Below are positions 8,718-17,517 of a stretch of DNA of 64,000 nt, in pieces. Position numbers and translations under genes: made by a program. Position 1 is the first letter of the stretch; each line of letters opens with the position of its first letter. The notes under the pieces were generated by a model. The model made no database searches, was not told the DNA's origin, and saw nothing but the letters and a program-made list of their open reading frames with translations. Source of the DNA: Candidatus Bathyarchaeota archaeon (GTDB taxonomy: Archaea > Thermoproteota > Bathyarchaeia > Bathyarchaeales > Bathycorpusculaceae). The DNA lies in contig JAGTQZ010000004.1 in the NCBI GenBank assembly GCA_018396705.1, forward strand, positions 62,001-126,000, read 5' to 3'.

Positions 8718-8727
8718 TCTATATAAA
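8718..8727 (-). promoter_or_regulatory. TATA box for livHMGF
   Basis: On the minus strand this reads TTTTATATAG, about 55-60 bases before the livH start at 8665. Transcription would begin near 8695, leaving a leader of about 30 bases that contains the ribosome site. Confidence 0.5.
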
Positions 8728-8785
8728 ATGTGCGGTAATACAATTTCAATGGAATTTTCACCCTCCAAGTGAAAACTCACGAAAA

Positions 8786-8794
8786 TTTTATAAG
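8786..8794 (+). promoter_or_regulatory. TATA box for livK
   Basis: TTTTATAAG lies 33-41 bases before the livK ATG at 8827, the distance expected for a short leader. The ribosome site CGGGGT at about 8816-8821 would be at the very 5' end of the transcript. Confidence 0.5.
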
Positions 8795-8826
8795 TAGTGC
8801 TCTCAAATCTTCTTCTCGGGGTAATT

Positions 8827-10293
8827 ATGAAAAAAGTTGAAGCAATTGTAGGTGTCATCGCCGTTATTGCTTTGATCCTTTCTATTGTGTCTTTGGGCTA
8901 TCTGTCCACGCTTAGCGGCCTCTACGGATTAAGTGGGGAAATATCCCAGCTTAGTGACAGAATATCAGACCTTGAGGATGCGTTGTCAGATCTAGAGTCT
9001 AGACTTTCTGAGGTTGAGAAGCAGCTTGGTATAATGACGCAAAAGCCTCTGTTATCGGGTTATGAGTTGAGGGTTGGAATATGTTTGCCGTTGTCGGGAG
9101 CTATGGCTGCCTTCGGTCAATCTGGGTTACGTGGCGCAGAGTTAGCCACAGACGAGATTAACTGGGCTGGAGGTATTCTGGGCGCCCACATCAAACTGTA
9201 TATTGAAGACTTTGCCGGAGACCCAAAGGTTGCGGTTTCAGCAACGGAGAAGCTCATAACAGTTAACAAAGTTCATGTTGTAAGAGGATACTTCACAAGT
9301 TCCGGAGCCATGTCAGCTGTGCCCATTGCTGAAAGCTATAAGTGTCCCGTGCTCTCTATAGGCAGCAGCGCCAAAGAACTCTGCCAAAAAGGATGGAAGT
9401 ACTGGTTTAAGACACCACCAAACAGCACAATGTTCGCTAAAGTGTCTGTAGAATTCCTAAAAAGTGAAATCGTACCTAAATTGAACCTTGGAAGACCTTT
9501 AAAAGTTGCGGTGCTGCATGAAAACACCTTGATGGGTGTTTCAGACAAAAACGAGTTTCTGGCCACCGTTAATGCGTCGGGAGTGAACTGGGAAATAGTG
9601 GCCGTTAAAGATTACACTGCCGGTTCATTGGACTTTAAGCCAGTTTTAGAAGCTATAAAGGCAGCTGGACCAGACGTTTTAGCCATGTCTGGTTATCTCA
9701 CAGACAGCGTGTTAATTGCTAAACAATCAAAAGAAGTTGGATTAAACCCATTATTTATAAGCATCGGTGGAGCTGGCATGCAAACCCCGGCGCTAATTGA
9801 CTTAGCGGGAGAAGATGTGGCATACTGGTTTGTGGCTAACGAGTACTGGTGGGATAGAGCATATCCAAGCCGCGAAGCTGGAAGAAGGGTGGCTGAAGCA
9901 TTTATGGACAGATATGGTGTTCCTCCAGACTTCCAAGGATGGTCAGGTTATGCTGGGCAGTACATGCTCAAAGAACTCTACGAGAAATTGGCGGAAACTC
10001 AGTCTACTGCCTTGAAGAATGCTTTCAAAGATGATAAAGTAGAAGTTATACGGAACATGACCAGAGACGGGTTGGCAACCCTAAAGCTTTACTTAGACTG
10101 GACTGGGGAGTTATACTTTGAACCAAACGGACAAATGGCGTATTCGCTGACCGGTCCAAGCATGGGATGCACAATAATACAGGTTCAACCAGCAACACCG
10201 GATGATCTGTGGTCCACTAAGGGATACACCTTCCGCACAGTGTTCTCATCGGTCTATAAGGTTGCAGATCCAATAATCCCACCTAGAACTTGA
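8827..10293 (+). CDS. livK: Liv-type substrate-binding protein with membrane anchor and coiled-coil stalk
   Basis: Extracellular ligand-binding protein of the Liv importer (type I periplasmic-binding fold). Residues 7-26 form one hydrophobic helix, then residues 36-70 are a clean heptad coiled coil (hydrophobic residues at 42, 46, 49, 53, 56, 60, 63, 67), and the binding domain starts near residue 80 with LRVGICLPLSGAMAAFGQSGLRGAELA. The ATG at 8827 is preferred to one 30 bases upstream because it follows CGGGGT and begins the KK-hydrophobic anchor. There is no lipobox Cys. The stalk may hold the domain above the membrane or oligomerise it. Divergent from livHMGF; the ligand is unknown. Confidence 0.9.
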   Translation: MKKVEAIVGVIAVIALILSIVSLGYLSTLSGLYGLSGEISQLSDRISDLEDALSDLESRLSEVEKQLGIMTQKPLLSGYELRVGICLPLSGAMAAFGQSGLRGAELATDEINWAGGILGAHIKLYIEDFAGDPKVAVSATEKLITVNKVHVVRGYFTSSGAMSAVPIAESYKCPVLSIGSSAKELCQKGWKYWFKTPPNSTMFAKVSVEFLKSEIVPKLNLGRPLKVAVLHENTLMGVSDKNEFLATVNASGVNWEIVAVKDYTAGSLDFKPVLEAIKAAGPDVLAMSGYLTDSVLIAKQSKEVGLNPLFISIGGAGMQTPALIDLAGEDVAYWFVANEYWWDRAYPSREAGRRVAEAFMDRYGVPPDFQGWSGYAGQYMLKELYEKLAETQSTALKNAFKDDKVEVIRNMTRDGLATLKLYLDWTGELYFEPNGQMAYSLTGPSMGCTIIQVQPATPDDLWSTKGYTFRTVFSSVYKVADPIIPPRT

Positions 10294-10311
10294 GTACATT
10301 ACATACTCCTC

Positions 10312-10324
10312 AACTTTTTATTTC
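10312..10324 (+). terminator. T-rich terminator after livK
   Basis: AACTTTTTATTTCC about 20 bases after the livK stop is the kind of T-run where archaeal transcription ends. No hairpin is visible. Confidence 0.3.
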
Positions 10325-10492
10325 CTTCATGCCACTTTACTCTTTGTATATTATCCTAAATTCTCATTTCCAAAAATAAGGAAACGCAAAGCTTTTGCTT
10401 CTTCAAGAGTAAATAGTAAAAACAGTCATTGTTAATTAAGTAAACGAACAAGACGTAGGACAAGACTGTAAAAACCGGATGGTGCAATTAAC

Positions 10493-11098
10493 GTGAAGAA
10501 AACAATAGTGGCCATCGCATTAATAGTCCTCATAGCCGGATTTTTCGTTGCATTTTCAATGCCAATACAATACGATGAAGAAGTTGTAGTGTATGATTGG
10601 AACCCCATAAAACCACAAACGTTAGAGCCGAAAACAGAGAACACAAGCAAAACTGGTATAGCATTTATTGCTATCACGAAAACTCAAGACGTTATAAGAA
10701 AGTTCCCAAGCCTAAAAAACGTTACAGCACTTGAATTGAATGTAACAGCATCGCAGCCGGTTAGAGTAACGGTGGGCACGGTGATCACTTTGGACGATTA
10801 TACATACACATTTGATAACGTAGTGTTTAACGACTCGAGCAAATTTTTTAATAACAGAATTCCGGTGAAAGATACGAAGGCTGACTTTTTAGAAATAAGA
10901 AATGAGGGGAATACCCCAGTACATATTACAGGAAATGTGAAAGTATTTGGAGAAGTCGTTAAAACCAAATATCCATATTTAAGTGTTGGTACACTAGTTG
11001 TTCTGACAGGGCTTGCCATACTCGTTTATGGAACTGCAGCCAAACCAAAACGTAGAATAAAAAATTTTAGGCTAGGCTTTTCAAGACTTGTTACGTAA
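10493..11098 (+). CDS. Membrane-anchored extracellular protein of unknown function
   Basis: Unrecognised 201-residue protein. A hydrophobic helix at residues 4-22 and another near residues 162-180 flank a beta-rich outer domain with several N-x-S/T sites, and a basic tail (KPKRRIKNFR) would lie inside, so it is probably a two-helix membrane protein with an external domain. The GTG at 10493 is the first start before the KKTIVAIAL helix. It stands alone between livK and the transhydroxylase gene. It might be an accessory to either system, but nothing in the sequence shows that. Confidence 0.7.
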   Translation: MKKTIVAIALIVLIAGFFVAFSMPIQYDEEVVVYDWNPIKPQTLEPKTENTSKTGIAFIAITKTQDVIRKFPSLKNVTALELNVTASQPVRVTVGTVITLDDYTYTFDNVVFNDSSKFFNNRIPVKDTKADFLEIRNEGNTPVHITGNVKVFGEVVKTKYPYLSVGTLVVLTGLAILVYGTAAKPKRRIKNFRLGFSRLVT

Positions 11099-11161
11099 AC
11101 ATTAAATTTGAACAGGCGTAAATACAAAAGCCATGATTAACTAGGATATGGTGGCAACAAT

Positions 11162-13744
11162 ATGAGTATGCTGAATGATGGAACAATACGCTATACAAAC
11201 TGTACTAAAGGTGGGCCAGTATTTGTATTCGTCAAGGATGGAAGAATTGTTCGCGTTGAACCTCTTGAATTAAGCCCAGAAGATCCTGAATCATGGACCA
11301 TCGAGGCGAGAGGAAAAACGTTCAAACCACCAAGGAGAGCCAACGTGGCGGCTTGGACCCTGTCTGTAAGGGCTAAGGTTTACGCGCCAAATAGGGTTCT
11401 ACAACCACTTAAAAGGGTAGACTTCAACCCAGATGGGCAAAGAAATCCGGAGAACAGGGGCAAATCTGTATATGAGCCCATTAGCTGGGAAGAGGCCCTA
11501 AACATTTTGGCTTCGGAAATTGAACGTATAACTAAAAATTATGGACCCGCCGCTATATTGACGACAGCTTCCTCGCATCACAGCTGGGGAAACATAGGTT
11601 ACAGAACGAGCGCATATCACAGGTTTATGGCGATTTTAGGCGCAACCTACGCAGACCACAACCCAGACAGCTGGGAAGGCTGGTTCTGGGGCGCGATGCA
11701 CCATTGGGGATTTTCGTGGAGGCTTGGAATACCAGAACAGTATGACCTTCTCGAAGACGCCCTGAAACATTGCGAAATGATAGTCTTCTGGTCATGTGAC
11801 CCACACGCAACCCTTGGCACATATGGAGCCCATGAATCCGTTCCATGGAGATTTTGGCTCAAAGAGCTAGGCGTAAAAATGGTTTTTGTGGATCCGTTTT
11901 ACAATTGGACTGCAATTAACTTCGCCGACAAGTGGCTGGCTCCAAAGCCTGGAACAGACACAGCCTTAGCTTTGGCAATTGCCTATACATGGATAAAAGA
12001 AGGTACATATGACAAGGACTACATTGAAAAGCGCACTTTAGGATTCGAAAAATGGAGAAGCTACGTTTTAGGCGAAGAGGATGGGGTCCCAAAAACTCCT
12101 GAATGGGCGGAAAAAATATGTGACGTGCCCGCCCGCGAAATAAAAGCTCTCGCAAGGGAATGGGCGAAAAAACGCACAATGCTTGCCTGTGGCCGCGGTG
12201 GAATGGGAGGTGCTTGCAGAGCTGCATATGGCCATGAATGGGCCAGAATGATGGTTTTACTGTCGGCTATGCAAGGTTTGGGGAAGCCTGGGCGGAACAT
12301 TTGGGGGACAACGGCGGGCGCACCGTTCAATGCAAAGTTCTACTTTCCAGGTTATGCTGAAGGGGGAATATCAGGCGATGCAACAAACACGGCAGCATCC
12401 ACATTGCTATCAAGAGGAATAACAAAGATGCCCGTCAGATGGACTCTTAACGAGCCGCAAGGACAGCATGTCCTGAGACTTCTAATTCCTGAAGCAATTT
12501 TAAATCCGCCAGTGAAATGGAGGGGAAAGGGTTTTGCAGGAGCCTTCCCGGAAGCTCAATTTAAAGAGTATAAGTATCCAGAGGATGGTTTTTCGCCGGC
12601 TAAAATGTTCTGGAGATATGGGACATCGTATATTTCAACAATGACGGAAACCAACAGATGGGTTAAAATGTACAGAAGCCCAAAACTTGAGTTTGTAGTT
12701 TGTCAAGCAATATGGTTCGAGGGAGAAGCCAAATTTGCTGATTTAATACTTCCGGCATGTACAAATTTTGAAAGATGGGATATCGGAGAATGGGCAACGT
12801 CCGGCGGCTACACTCCACACTTATCCTACTCGACAAATCACCGCATCATAGTACTACAAATGAAATGCATGGAACCTCTAGGAGAGTCGAAATCTGATTA
12901 TCAAATATTCGCCGAGGTTGCTAAAAGACTTGGATTTTACGAAAAATATACAGAGAGTGGTATGACTGAGTTAGACTGGGTTAAAAGAATGTTTGAGGTC
13001 ACCGACTTGTCAAAGTACATTACGTGGGAAGAATTCTTTAAGAAAGGATATTTCGTCGTGCCCTTGCCTAAACCATACAAGTCCACTCCAGCATTGAGAT
13101 GGTTTGCCGAGGGAAGAAAAAGGGATACTCCAGATACAGGTCTTGCAGGAGGAAGAATGATGGGTATACCCGATGGGTATGGTTTAGGAACAACATCCGG
13201 CTTGTTAGAATTCGAAGCAAGTACATTAAAAAGATTTAACCCAGAGGATCCTGAAAGGCCGCCTATACCGAAATATATCCCCTCGTGGGAGGGCCCGGAA
13301 AGTTCTATTTCACAAAAGTATCCGCTTCAACTGATTTCGCCGCACCCAAGGTACTCGTTCTTCACGCAATATGATGGGAAGGACAGTTGGGTTAATGATA
13401 TCCCAGATCACAGGCGTAAAGGCAAAGACGGTTACTATTATTGGATACTCAGAATAAACCCCGTGGATGCAGATAAGCGGGGCATTTGCAACGGAGATCT
13501 CGTGAAAGTTTACAACGACAGAGGCGCCGTAGTATGCATGGCGGAAGTTACTGAAAGGGTGCGTCCCGGAGTTGTGCATGCCTACGAGGGAAGCGCGGTT
13601 TATGACCCAGTGGGTGAACCCGGGGAATCCCCGGATCGTGGAGGATGCATAAACCTTTTGACTCCTTCGCGTCTAATGTCTAAAAACGCCAGTGGAATGG
13701 CGCCTAACTCTTGTCTGGTGGAAGTATGTAAACTTGGAGGGTGA
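11162..13744 (+). CDS. athL: Pyrogallol:phloroglucinol transhydroxylase-like large subunit
   Basis: Molybdopterin enzyme of the DMSO-reductase superfamily, 860 residues. Known family facts: the Pelobacter enzyme moves a hydroxyl on the ring without net redox change, lacks the N-terminal Fe-S cluster, ligates Mo through Ser175 and uses His144, Asp174 and Tyr404. Seen here: the N-terminus (YTNCTKGGPVFVFVKDGRI) has no CxxCxxxC; SSHHSWGNIGY gives His139; NPDSWEGW gives Asp169-Ser170; FYFPGYAEGGISGD gives Tyr398. All align at a constant offset of 5-6. ADLILPACTNFERWD and RGGCINLLTP are further matches. A ribosome site (GGTGG) precedes ATG 11162. The small subunit follows at once. Substrate is inferred from residues and may be another polyphenol. 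Confidence 0.88.
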   Translation: MSMLNDGTIRYTNCTKGGPVFVFVKDGRIVRVEPLELSPEDPESWTIEARGKTFKPPRRANVAAWTLSVRAKVYAPNRVLQPLKRVDFNPDGQRNPENRGKSVYEPISWEEALNILASEIERITKNYGPAAILTTASSHHSWGNIGYRTSAYHRFMAILGATYADHNPDSWEGWFWGAMHHWGFSWRLGIPEQYDLLEDALKHCEMIVFWSCDPHATLGTYGAHESVPWRFWLKELGVKMVFVDPFYNWTAINFADKWLAPKPGTDTALALAIAYTWIKEGTYDKDYIEKRTLGFEKWRSYVLGEEDGVPKTPEWAEKICDVPAREIKALAREWAKKRTMLACGRGGMGGACRAAYGHEWARMMVLLSAMQGLGKPGRNIWGTTAGAPFNAKFYFPGYAEGGISGDATNTAASTLLSRGITKMPVRWTLNEPQGQHVLRLLIPEAILNPPVKWRGKGFAGAFPEAQFKEYKYPEDGFSPAKMFWRYGTSYISTMTETNRWVKMYRSPKLEFVVCQAIWFEGEAKFADLILPACTNFERWDIGEWATSGGYTPHLSYSTNHRIIVLQMKCMEPLGESKSDYQIFAEVAKRLGFYEKYTESGMTELDWVKRMFEVTDLSKYITWEEFFKKGYFVVPLPKPYKSTPALRWFAEGRKRDTPDTGLAGGRMMGIPDGYGLGTTSGLLEFEASTLKRFNPEDPERPPIPKYIPSWEGPESSISQKYPLQLISPHPRYSFFTQYDGKDSWVNDIPDHRRKGKDGYYYWILRINPVDADKRGICNGDLVKVYNDRGAVVCMAEVTERVRPGVVHAYEGSAVYDPVGEPGESPDRGGCINLLTPSRLMSKNASGMAPNSCLVEVCKLGG

Positions 13745-13749
13745 AAGCT

Positions 13750-14604
13750 ATGCGAAAGTGGGTTATGGTTATAAACGTGGACAGATGTATAGCTTGCTAT
13801 GCTTGCTTTATTGCATGTAAAGACGAATTCTGGGGCAATGACTATCCGCCATACTCTGCTGGCATAAAAAAACGGGAGCAAACACTTATAAGGCTTGAGA
13901 AAAGGGAACGGGGAAAATTTCCACATGTAAAAGTGGCATACATGCCAGTTCTGTGTATGCAGTGTGACAATCCTCCATGTATGAAAGCAGCTAAACATAA
14001 TGCTGTATATAAAAGGGAAGACGGAATAGTGATAATAGATCCGGTGAAAGCCTTTGGGCAGCAAGAGTTATTGAAAGCATGTCCATATAACGCAGTTTCA
14101 TGGAATGACGAGAAAAACCTACCACAAAAATGTACTTTTTGCATTCACAGAGTTGAGGAGGGTAAATTGCCTAGATGCGTGCAGGCATGCCCAAGTGGGG
14201 CACTGTTATTTGGTGATTTAAACGACCCAGAAAGTGAAGTAGGTAAAATCTTGAAGTCAAATCAAGCAGAGCCGTTTCACTCGGAATACGGCACCAAGCC
14301 AAATGTCTACTACATTAACCTCTACAAAATGACAAAATACTTCATAGCTGGGGATGTTGCATTCAAGGAAAGCGACGAATGTGCAGAAGGTGTAGAGGTT
14401 ACCTTGATAAATGAGGCAACTGGTGAAAGCAGAAAAGTAAAGACTGATGCCTTCGGAAGCTTCGAATTCGACGGACTAGAACCCAACACGAGATACCGAA
14501 TAAGACTGGATCATCCAGGATACACACCTAAAGAGATACCGCTGAAACTTGACGAGGCAGACATATACCTTGGATACATATTTCTAGAAAAAGTTAATAG
14601 ATAA
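13750..14604 (+). CDS. bthL: Transhydroxylase-like small subunit: ferredoxin with C-terminal beta domain
   Basis: Electron-transfer partner of the large subunit just upstream. Residues 1 to about 160 carry three 4Fe-4S sites of the DmsB type (CIACYACFIAC, CMQCDNPPCM, CTFCIH, and CVQACPSGA), though the second motif region CPYNAV has fewer Cys than in classical DmsB. The C-terminal 85 residues (FIAGDVAFKESDECAEGVEVTL to YLGYIFLEK) form a Cna-B/transthyretin-like beta domain. A ferredoxin fused to such a barrel is the hallmark of the Pelobacter transhydroxylase beta subunit. ATG 13750 is chosen because GGAGGG ends 8 bases before it; a GTG at 13741 overlaps the athL stop and is less likely. Confidence 0.87.
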   Translation: MRKWVMVINVDRCIACYACFIACKDEFWGNDYPPYSAGIKKREQTLIRLEKRERGKFPHVKVAYMPVLCMQCDNPPCMKAAKHNAVYKREDGIVIIDPVKAFGQQELLKACPYNAVSWNDEKNLPQKCTFCIHRVEEGKLPRCVQACPSGALLFGDLNDPESEVGKILKSNQAEPFHSEYGTKPNVYYINLYKMTKYFIAGDVAFKESDECAEGVEVTLINEATGESRKVKTDAFGSFEFDGLEPNTRYRIRLDHPGYTPKEIPLKLDEADIYLGYIFLEKVNR

Positions 14605-14625
14605 CAATGCGGTTCAAAATGCTGA

Positions 14626-14635
14626 ATATATAAAG
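14626..14635 (+). promoter_or_regulatory. TATA box for the second Mo-enzyme operon
   Basis: ATATATAAAG lies 46-55 bases before the ATG at 14681 and 22 bases after the bthL stop, suggesting that the following pair is transcribed separately from athL-bthL. Confidence 0.5.
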
Positions 14636-14680
14636 ATTTATTTAGTTAATCCCATTTTCTTATGCTTCTAAGTCTCGGAG

Positions 14681-17143
14681 ATGAAATTGTTGTCAAGTCA
14701 GTCTCGCGTTAAAGTTGTGCGTACTTTTGCTTGGTCAGCTGGTCCTGGTTGCCACGGGGGTTGTGGAGTCGAGGTTTACGTAAGAGACGGAAAGCTTGAG
14801 AAGGTGGAAGGAGACCCAAAGAATCCCTTTAACATGGGCAGAGTTTGCGTTAGATGTTTGGCGATGAAACAATATTTTTACCACCCCCAACGACTGTTGT
14901 ACCCTTTGAAGCGGGTGGGAAACCGCGGTGAAAATAAATGGCAGAGAATCTCATGGAGCGAAGCCTTTGATATAATAGAGAAGAAATTTCGAGAAATAAG
15001 CGAGAAATATGGTCCTGAAAGTATACTTTTTTGTCAGGGAACGGGCAGAGATATAGGCGCCGCTATCACGTTACTTGCATATTCTGTCGGAAGCCCTAAC
15101 TGGATTCAGCTTGGGCTAAGCGGACATGCATGTTACACTCCAAGACTTGCCGCCATGTGGCTAACAACCGGCGAATATCAGGTATTAGATGCCTCCCAAT
15201 GGTTAGAGAAGAGATATGATGATTCAGAGTATACCCCGCCAAAATACATCATAGTTTGGGGTTACAACTTGCCAAGCACATGCCCAGATGGTTTCTTTGG
15301 ACACTGGATAGTTGACCTAATGAAACGAGGATCAAAGCTTATAGTAGTCGACCCAAGAGTAACATGGCTGGCTTCAAGGGCAGAAGTTCATCTGCGCATA
15401 CGCCCAGGAACAGATGGAGCTTTAGCTCTAGGTATGTTAAAGGTGATTATGAATGAAAAGCTTTACGATGAAGAGTTTGTTAAGAAGTGGACGAACGCCG
15501 CTTTTCTGGTTAGAACAGACTCTAAAAAGCTTCTCAGAGAAAGCGATATAAACTCAAGGGGTAAACGAGAAAACTTTGTTGTTTGGAACAAACGTGAAAA
15601 TAATGTGGCTGTATGGAACACAAAGAACCTAACCTATGAACCCGCAGACGTTGAGCCTGCCTTAGAGGGATATTTCAATGTTACTTTGTCAGATGGCACC
15701 ACTGTTAAATGTAAGACTGTGTGGACTGCATTAAAAGAAAGGGTAGCAAGCTACACACCGGAAAAAGTTGCAGATATTACTTGGATTTCAGATCCAAAGG
15801 ACGTAGTTGAAGCAGCGAGGCTTTACGCCAAAAACAAGCCGTCGGCAATACACTGGGGAGTAGCGGGACCAGACCATGTGGGACCAAATGCTATTCCAGC
15901 AGCCCAAGCAATAACTCATCTCTGGTGCGTCACGGGCAACCTAGACATCCCTGGTGGAAATGCAATTGCAAGATACGCTTTTGGAGTTATTGTTTATCCA
16001 TTCCACGCTGGAGTCGGTCCAGTATCTCCACCAGACACTTTCTATACAAAGAGATCAGGTGTATGGAAATATCCTATTATCAAAAATTTCCGATCCTGGG
16101 CTTTGTCTGACACGGCTTTAGAGCAAATGTTTACTGGTGAACCTTACCCAATAAAGGCGGTGTGGATGCAAACGTGTAACCCGATAGCAGGGCAAAGTCC
16201 TGAGCCTCGGAAACTTCTTGAAGGTTTAAGAAAATGCGACTTCGTGGTTGTCGTGGATGCTTTCATGACCCCCACTGCGGTTGCGTGTGCCGACATAGTT
16301 TTGCCCGTATGCACATTTATAGAGCGATATGGACTTAGAGCATGGTGGACCCCGCTGGAAGCTATGGTTAAGGCTGTTGAACCTTTAGGAGAAACAAAAT
16401 CTGACTACGAAATATGTTTAGAGCTCGCAAAAAGATTTAACCCCAAAATCAAGTGGAAAGATCCTAAAGAAATGTTTACAGATCTCGCAAAAGCCGCTGG
16501 CATAGACTATGACGAGCTATGCGAAAAAGTTTGGATGTTCACGCCAAAAGGCCACCCATCAAGGCCGTATAAAAGATATGAAAGGGCTCTGTTAAGGTCC
16601 GACGGTAAGCCTGGTTTTCAAACACCATCCGGAAAAATTGAGTTATGGTCCTCGCTATTAGAGGATTGGGGATTAGAACCGCTGCCATATTATGAGGAAC
16701 CACCATTCAGCCCAATAAGAACGCCTGAACTTTACAAGGAATACCCGCTTATTCTGGGAACTGGAAGGAGATCATGGGCGTTTTTCCATTCAGAGCATAG
16801 ACAAATTCCATGGCTTAGAGAGCTAGATCCGGATCCCATCGTGGAAATTAATCCTGAAACTGCAGCCAAATATGGCATTAAAGACGGAGATTGGGTGTGG
16901 ATTGAAAATCATTTAGGAAAGTGTAAAAGAAAAGCTGTGGTGACACCGATAATTCCTCCATGGATGGTTATGGCTCCTCATAATTGGTGGCTTCCGGAAA
17001 AGCCTGCCGCAGAGCCAAGCCTTTATGGAACATGGGAAATAAACGTAAACCAGCTGGTGCCCTATGGTTATATAGGTGAAGGTGGATTTGGAGCCCCTTA
17101 CAAGACAATGCTTTGCAAAATATATAAAGTCAAGGAGGAGTAA
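14681..17143 (+). CDS. Molybdopterin oxidoreductase, acetylene hydratase/dehydroxylase-like
   Basis: DMSO-reductase-superfamily catalytic subunit of 820 residues. The N-terminal cluster site has Cys24, Cys28 and Cys56 but Gly21 where the first Cys of CxxCxxxC is expected; Cys59 could be the substitute ligand. GSPNWIQLGLSGHACYTPR places Cys151 at the usual Mo/W protein ligand. VDPRVTWLASRAEVHLRIRPGTDGALALG, FMTPTAVACADIVLP and TPSGKIELWSS are standard family blocks and resemble acetylene hydratase. An insertion at about residues 285-345 precedes the YTPEKVADIT block. The 115-residue ferredoxin downstream is its likely partner. The reaction is unknown; a catechol dehydroxylase or another ring-hydroxyl enzyme would fit the context. 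Confidence 0.85.
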   Translation: MKLLSSQSRVKVVRTFAWSAGPGCHGGCGVEVYVRDGKLEKVEGDPKNPFNMGRVCVRCLAMKQYFYHPQRLLYPLKRVGNRGENKWQRISWSEAFDIIEKKFREISEKYGPESILFCQGTGRDIGAAITLLAYSVGSPNWIQLGLSGHACYTPRLAAMWLTTGEYQVLDASQWLEKRYDDSEYTPPKYIIVWGYNLPSTCPDGFFGHWIVDLMKRGSKLIVVDPRVTWLASRAEVHLRIRPGTDGALALGMLKVIMNEKLYDEEFVKKWTNAAFLVRTDSKKLLRESDINSRGKRENFVVWNKRENNVAVWNTKNLTYEPADVEPALEGYFNVTLSDGTTVKCKTVWTALKERVASYTPEKVADITWISDPKDVVEAARLYAKNKPSAIHWGVAGPDHVGPNAIPAAQAITHLWCVTGNLDIPGGNAIARYAFGVIVYPFHAGVGPVSPPDTFYTKRSGVWKYPIIKNFRSWALSDTALEQMFTGEPYPIKAVWMQTCNPIAGQSPEPRKLLEGLRKCDFVVVVDAFMTPTAVACADIVLPVCTFIERYGLRAWWTPLEAMVKAVEPLGETKSDYEICLELAKRFNPKIKWKDPKEMFTDLAKAAGIDYDELCEKVWMFTPKGHPSRPYKRYERALLRSDGKPGFQTPSGKIELWSSLLEDWGLEPLPYYEEPPFSPIRTPELYKEYPLILGTGRRSWAFFHSEHRQIPWLRELDPDPIVEINPETAAKYGIKDGDWVWIENHLGKCKRKAVVTPIIPPWMVMAPHNWWLPEKPAAEPSLYGTWEINVNQLVPYGYIGEGGFGAPYKTMLCKIYKVKEE

Positions 17144-17146
17144 CAC

Positions 17147-17494
17147 ATGAGCAAAACTTCCAAAGTAACGTATGGGCTGCTCATCGATTATGAGTATTGT
17201 ACAGGTTGCCACACGTGCGAGGTTGCATGCAAGCAGGAGAATAATCTTCCGGTGGGGGAGTGGGGGATAAAAGTTTTCGAAGTTATTCAGCAGTTGCCAA
17301 GCAAAAAACTCTACATTACATATATACCGTTCCCTACGGAGCTTTGCAACCTCTGCGTGGAACGTGTTAAGTCAGGAAAGCTGCCAGCCTGCGTAAAGCA
17401 TTGCATGGCAAACTGTATGAGCTTCGGACCCGTCGACAAGTTGGCTGAAAAACTCAAAGAGAAACCCAGACAAGTGCTTTGGGCGCCAAAATAA
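17147..17494 (+). CDS. Short 4Fe-4S ferredoxin partner of the upstream Mo enzyme
   Basis: A 115-residue iron-sulfur protein: CTGCHTCEVACKQEN near residue 18 is the classical first DmsB/NrfC motif, and CNLCVERV with CVKHCMANC supplies further ligands for a second cluster. It is much shorter than typical DmsB subunits (about 200 residues). The ATG follows AAGGAGGAG by a few bases and starts 3 bases after the upstream stop, so the two are co-translated. It would pass electrons to or from the 820-residue enzyme. No membrane subunit follows, so the pair is probably soluble or docks on another complex. Confidence 0.88.
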   Translation: MSKTSKVTYGLLIDYEYCTGCHTCEVACKQENNLPVGEWGIKVFEVIQQLPSKKLYITYIPFPTELCNLCVERVKSGKLPACVKHCMANCMSFGPVDKLAEKLKEKPRQVLWAPK

Positions 17495-17517
17495 AGTTTC
17501 GCAAGCCTGTATCCAAA

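Noticed and set aside
8665-8761. N-terminal extension of LivH by 32 residues
   Set aside because: The extension would be polar, runs through the TATA box and lacks a ribosome site; the ATG at 8665 has a strong one.
13600-14064. Minus-strand frame of 154 codons across the athL/bthL junction
   Set aside because: It is antisense to two strongly supported genes, and its His/Phe/Tyr-rich content is typical of a shadow frame.
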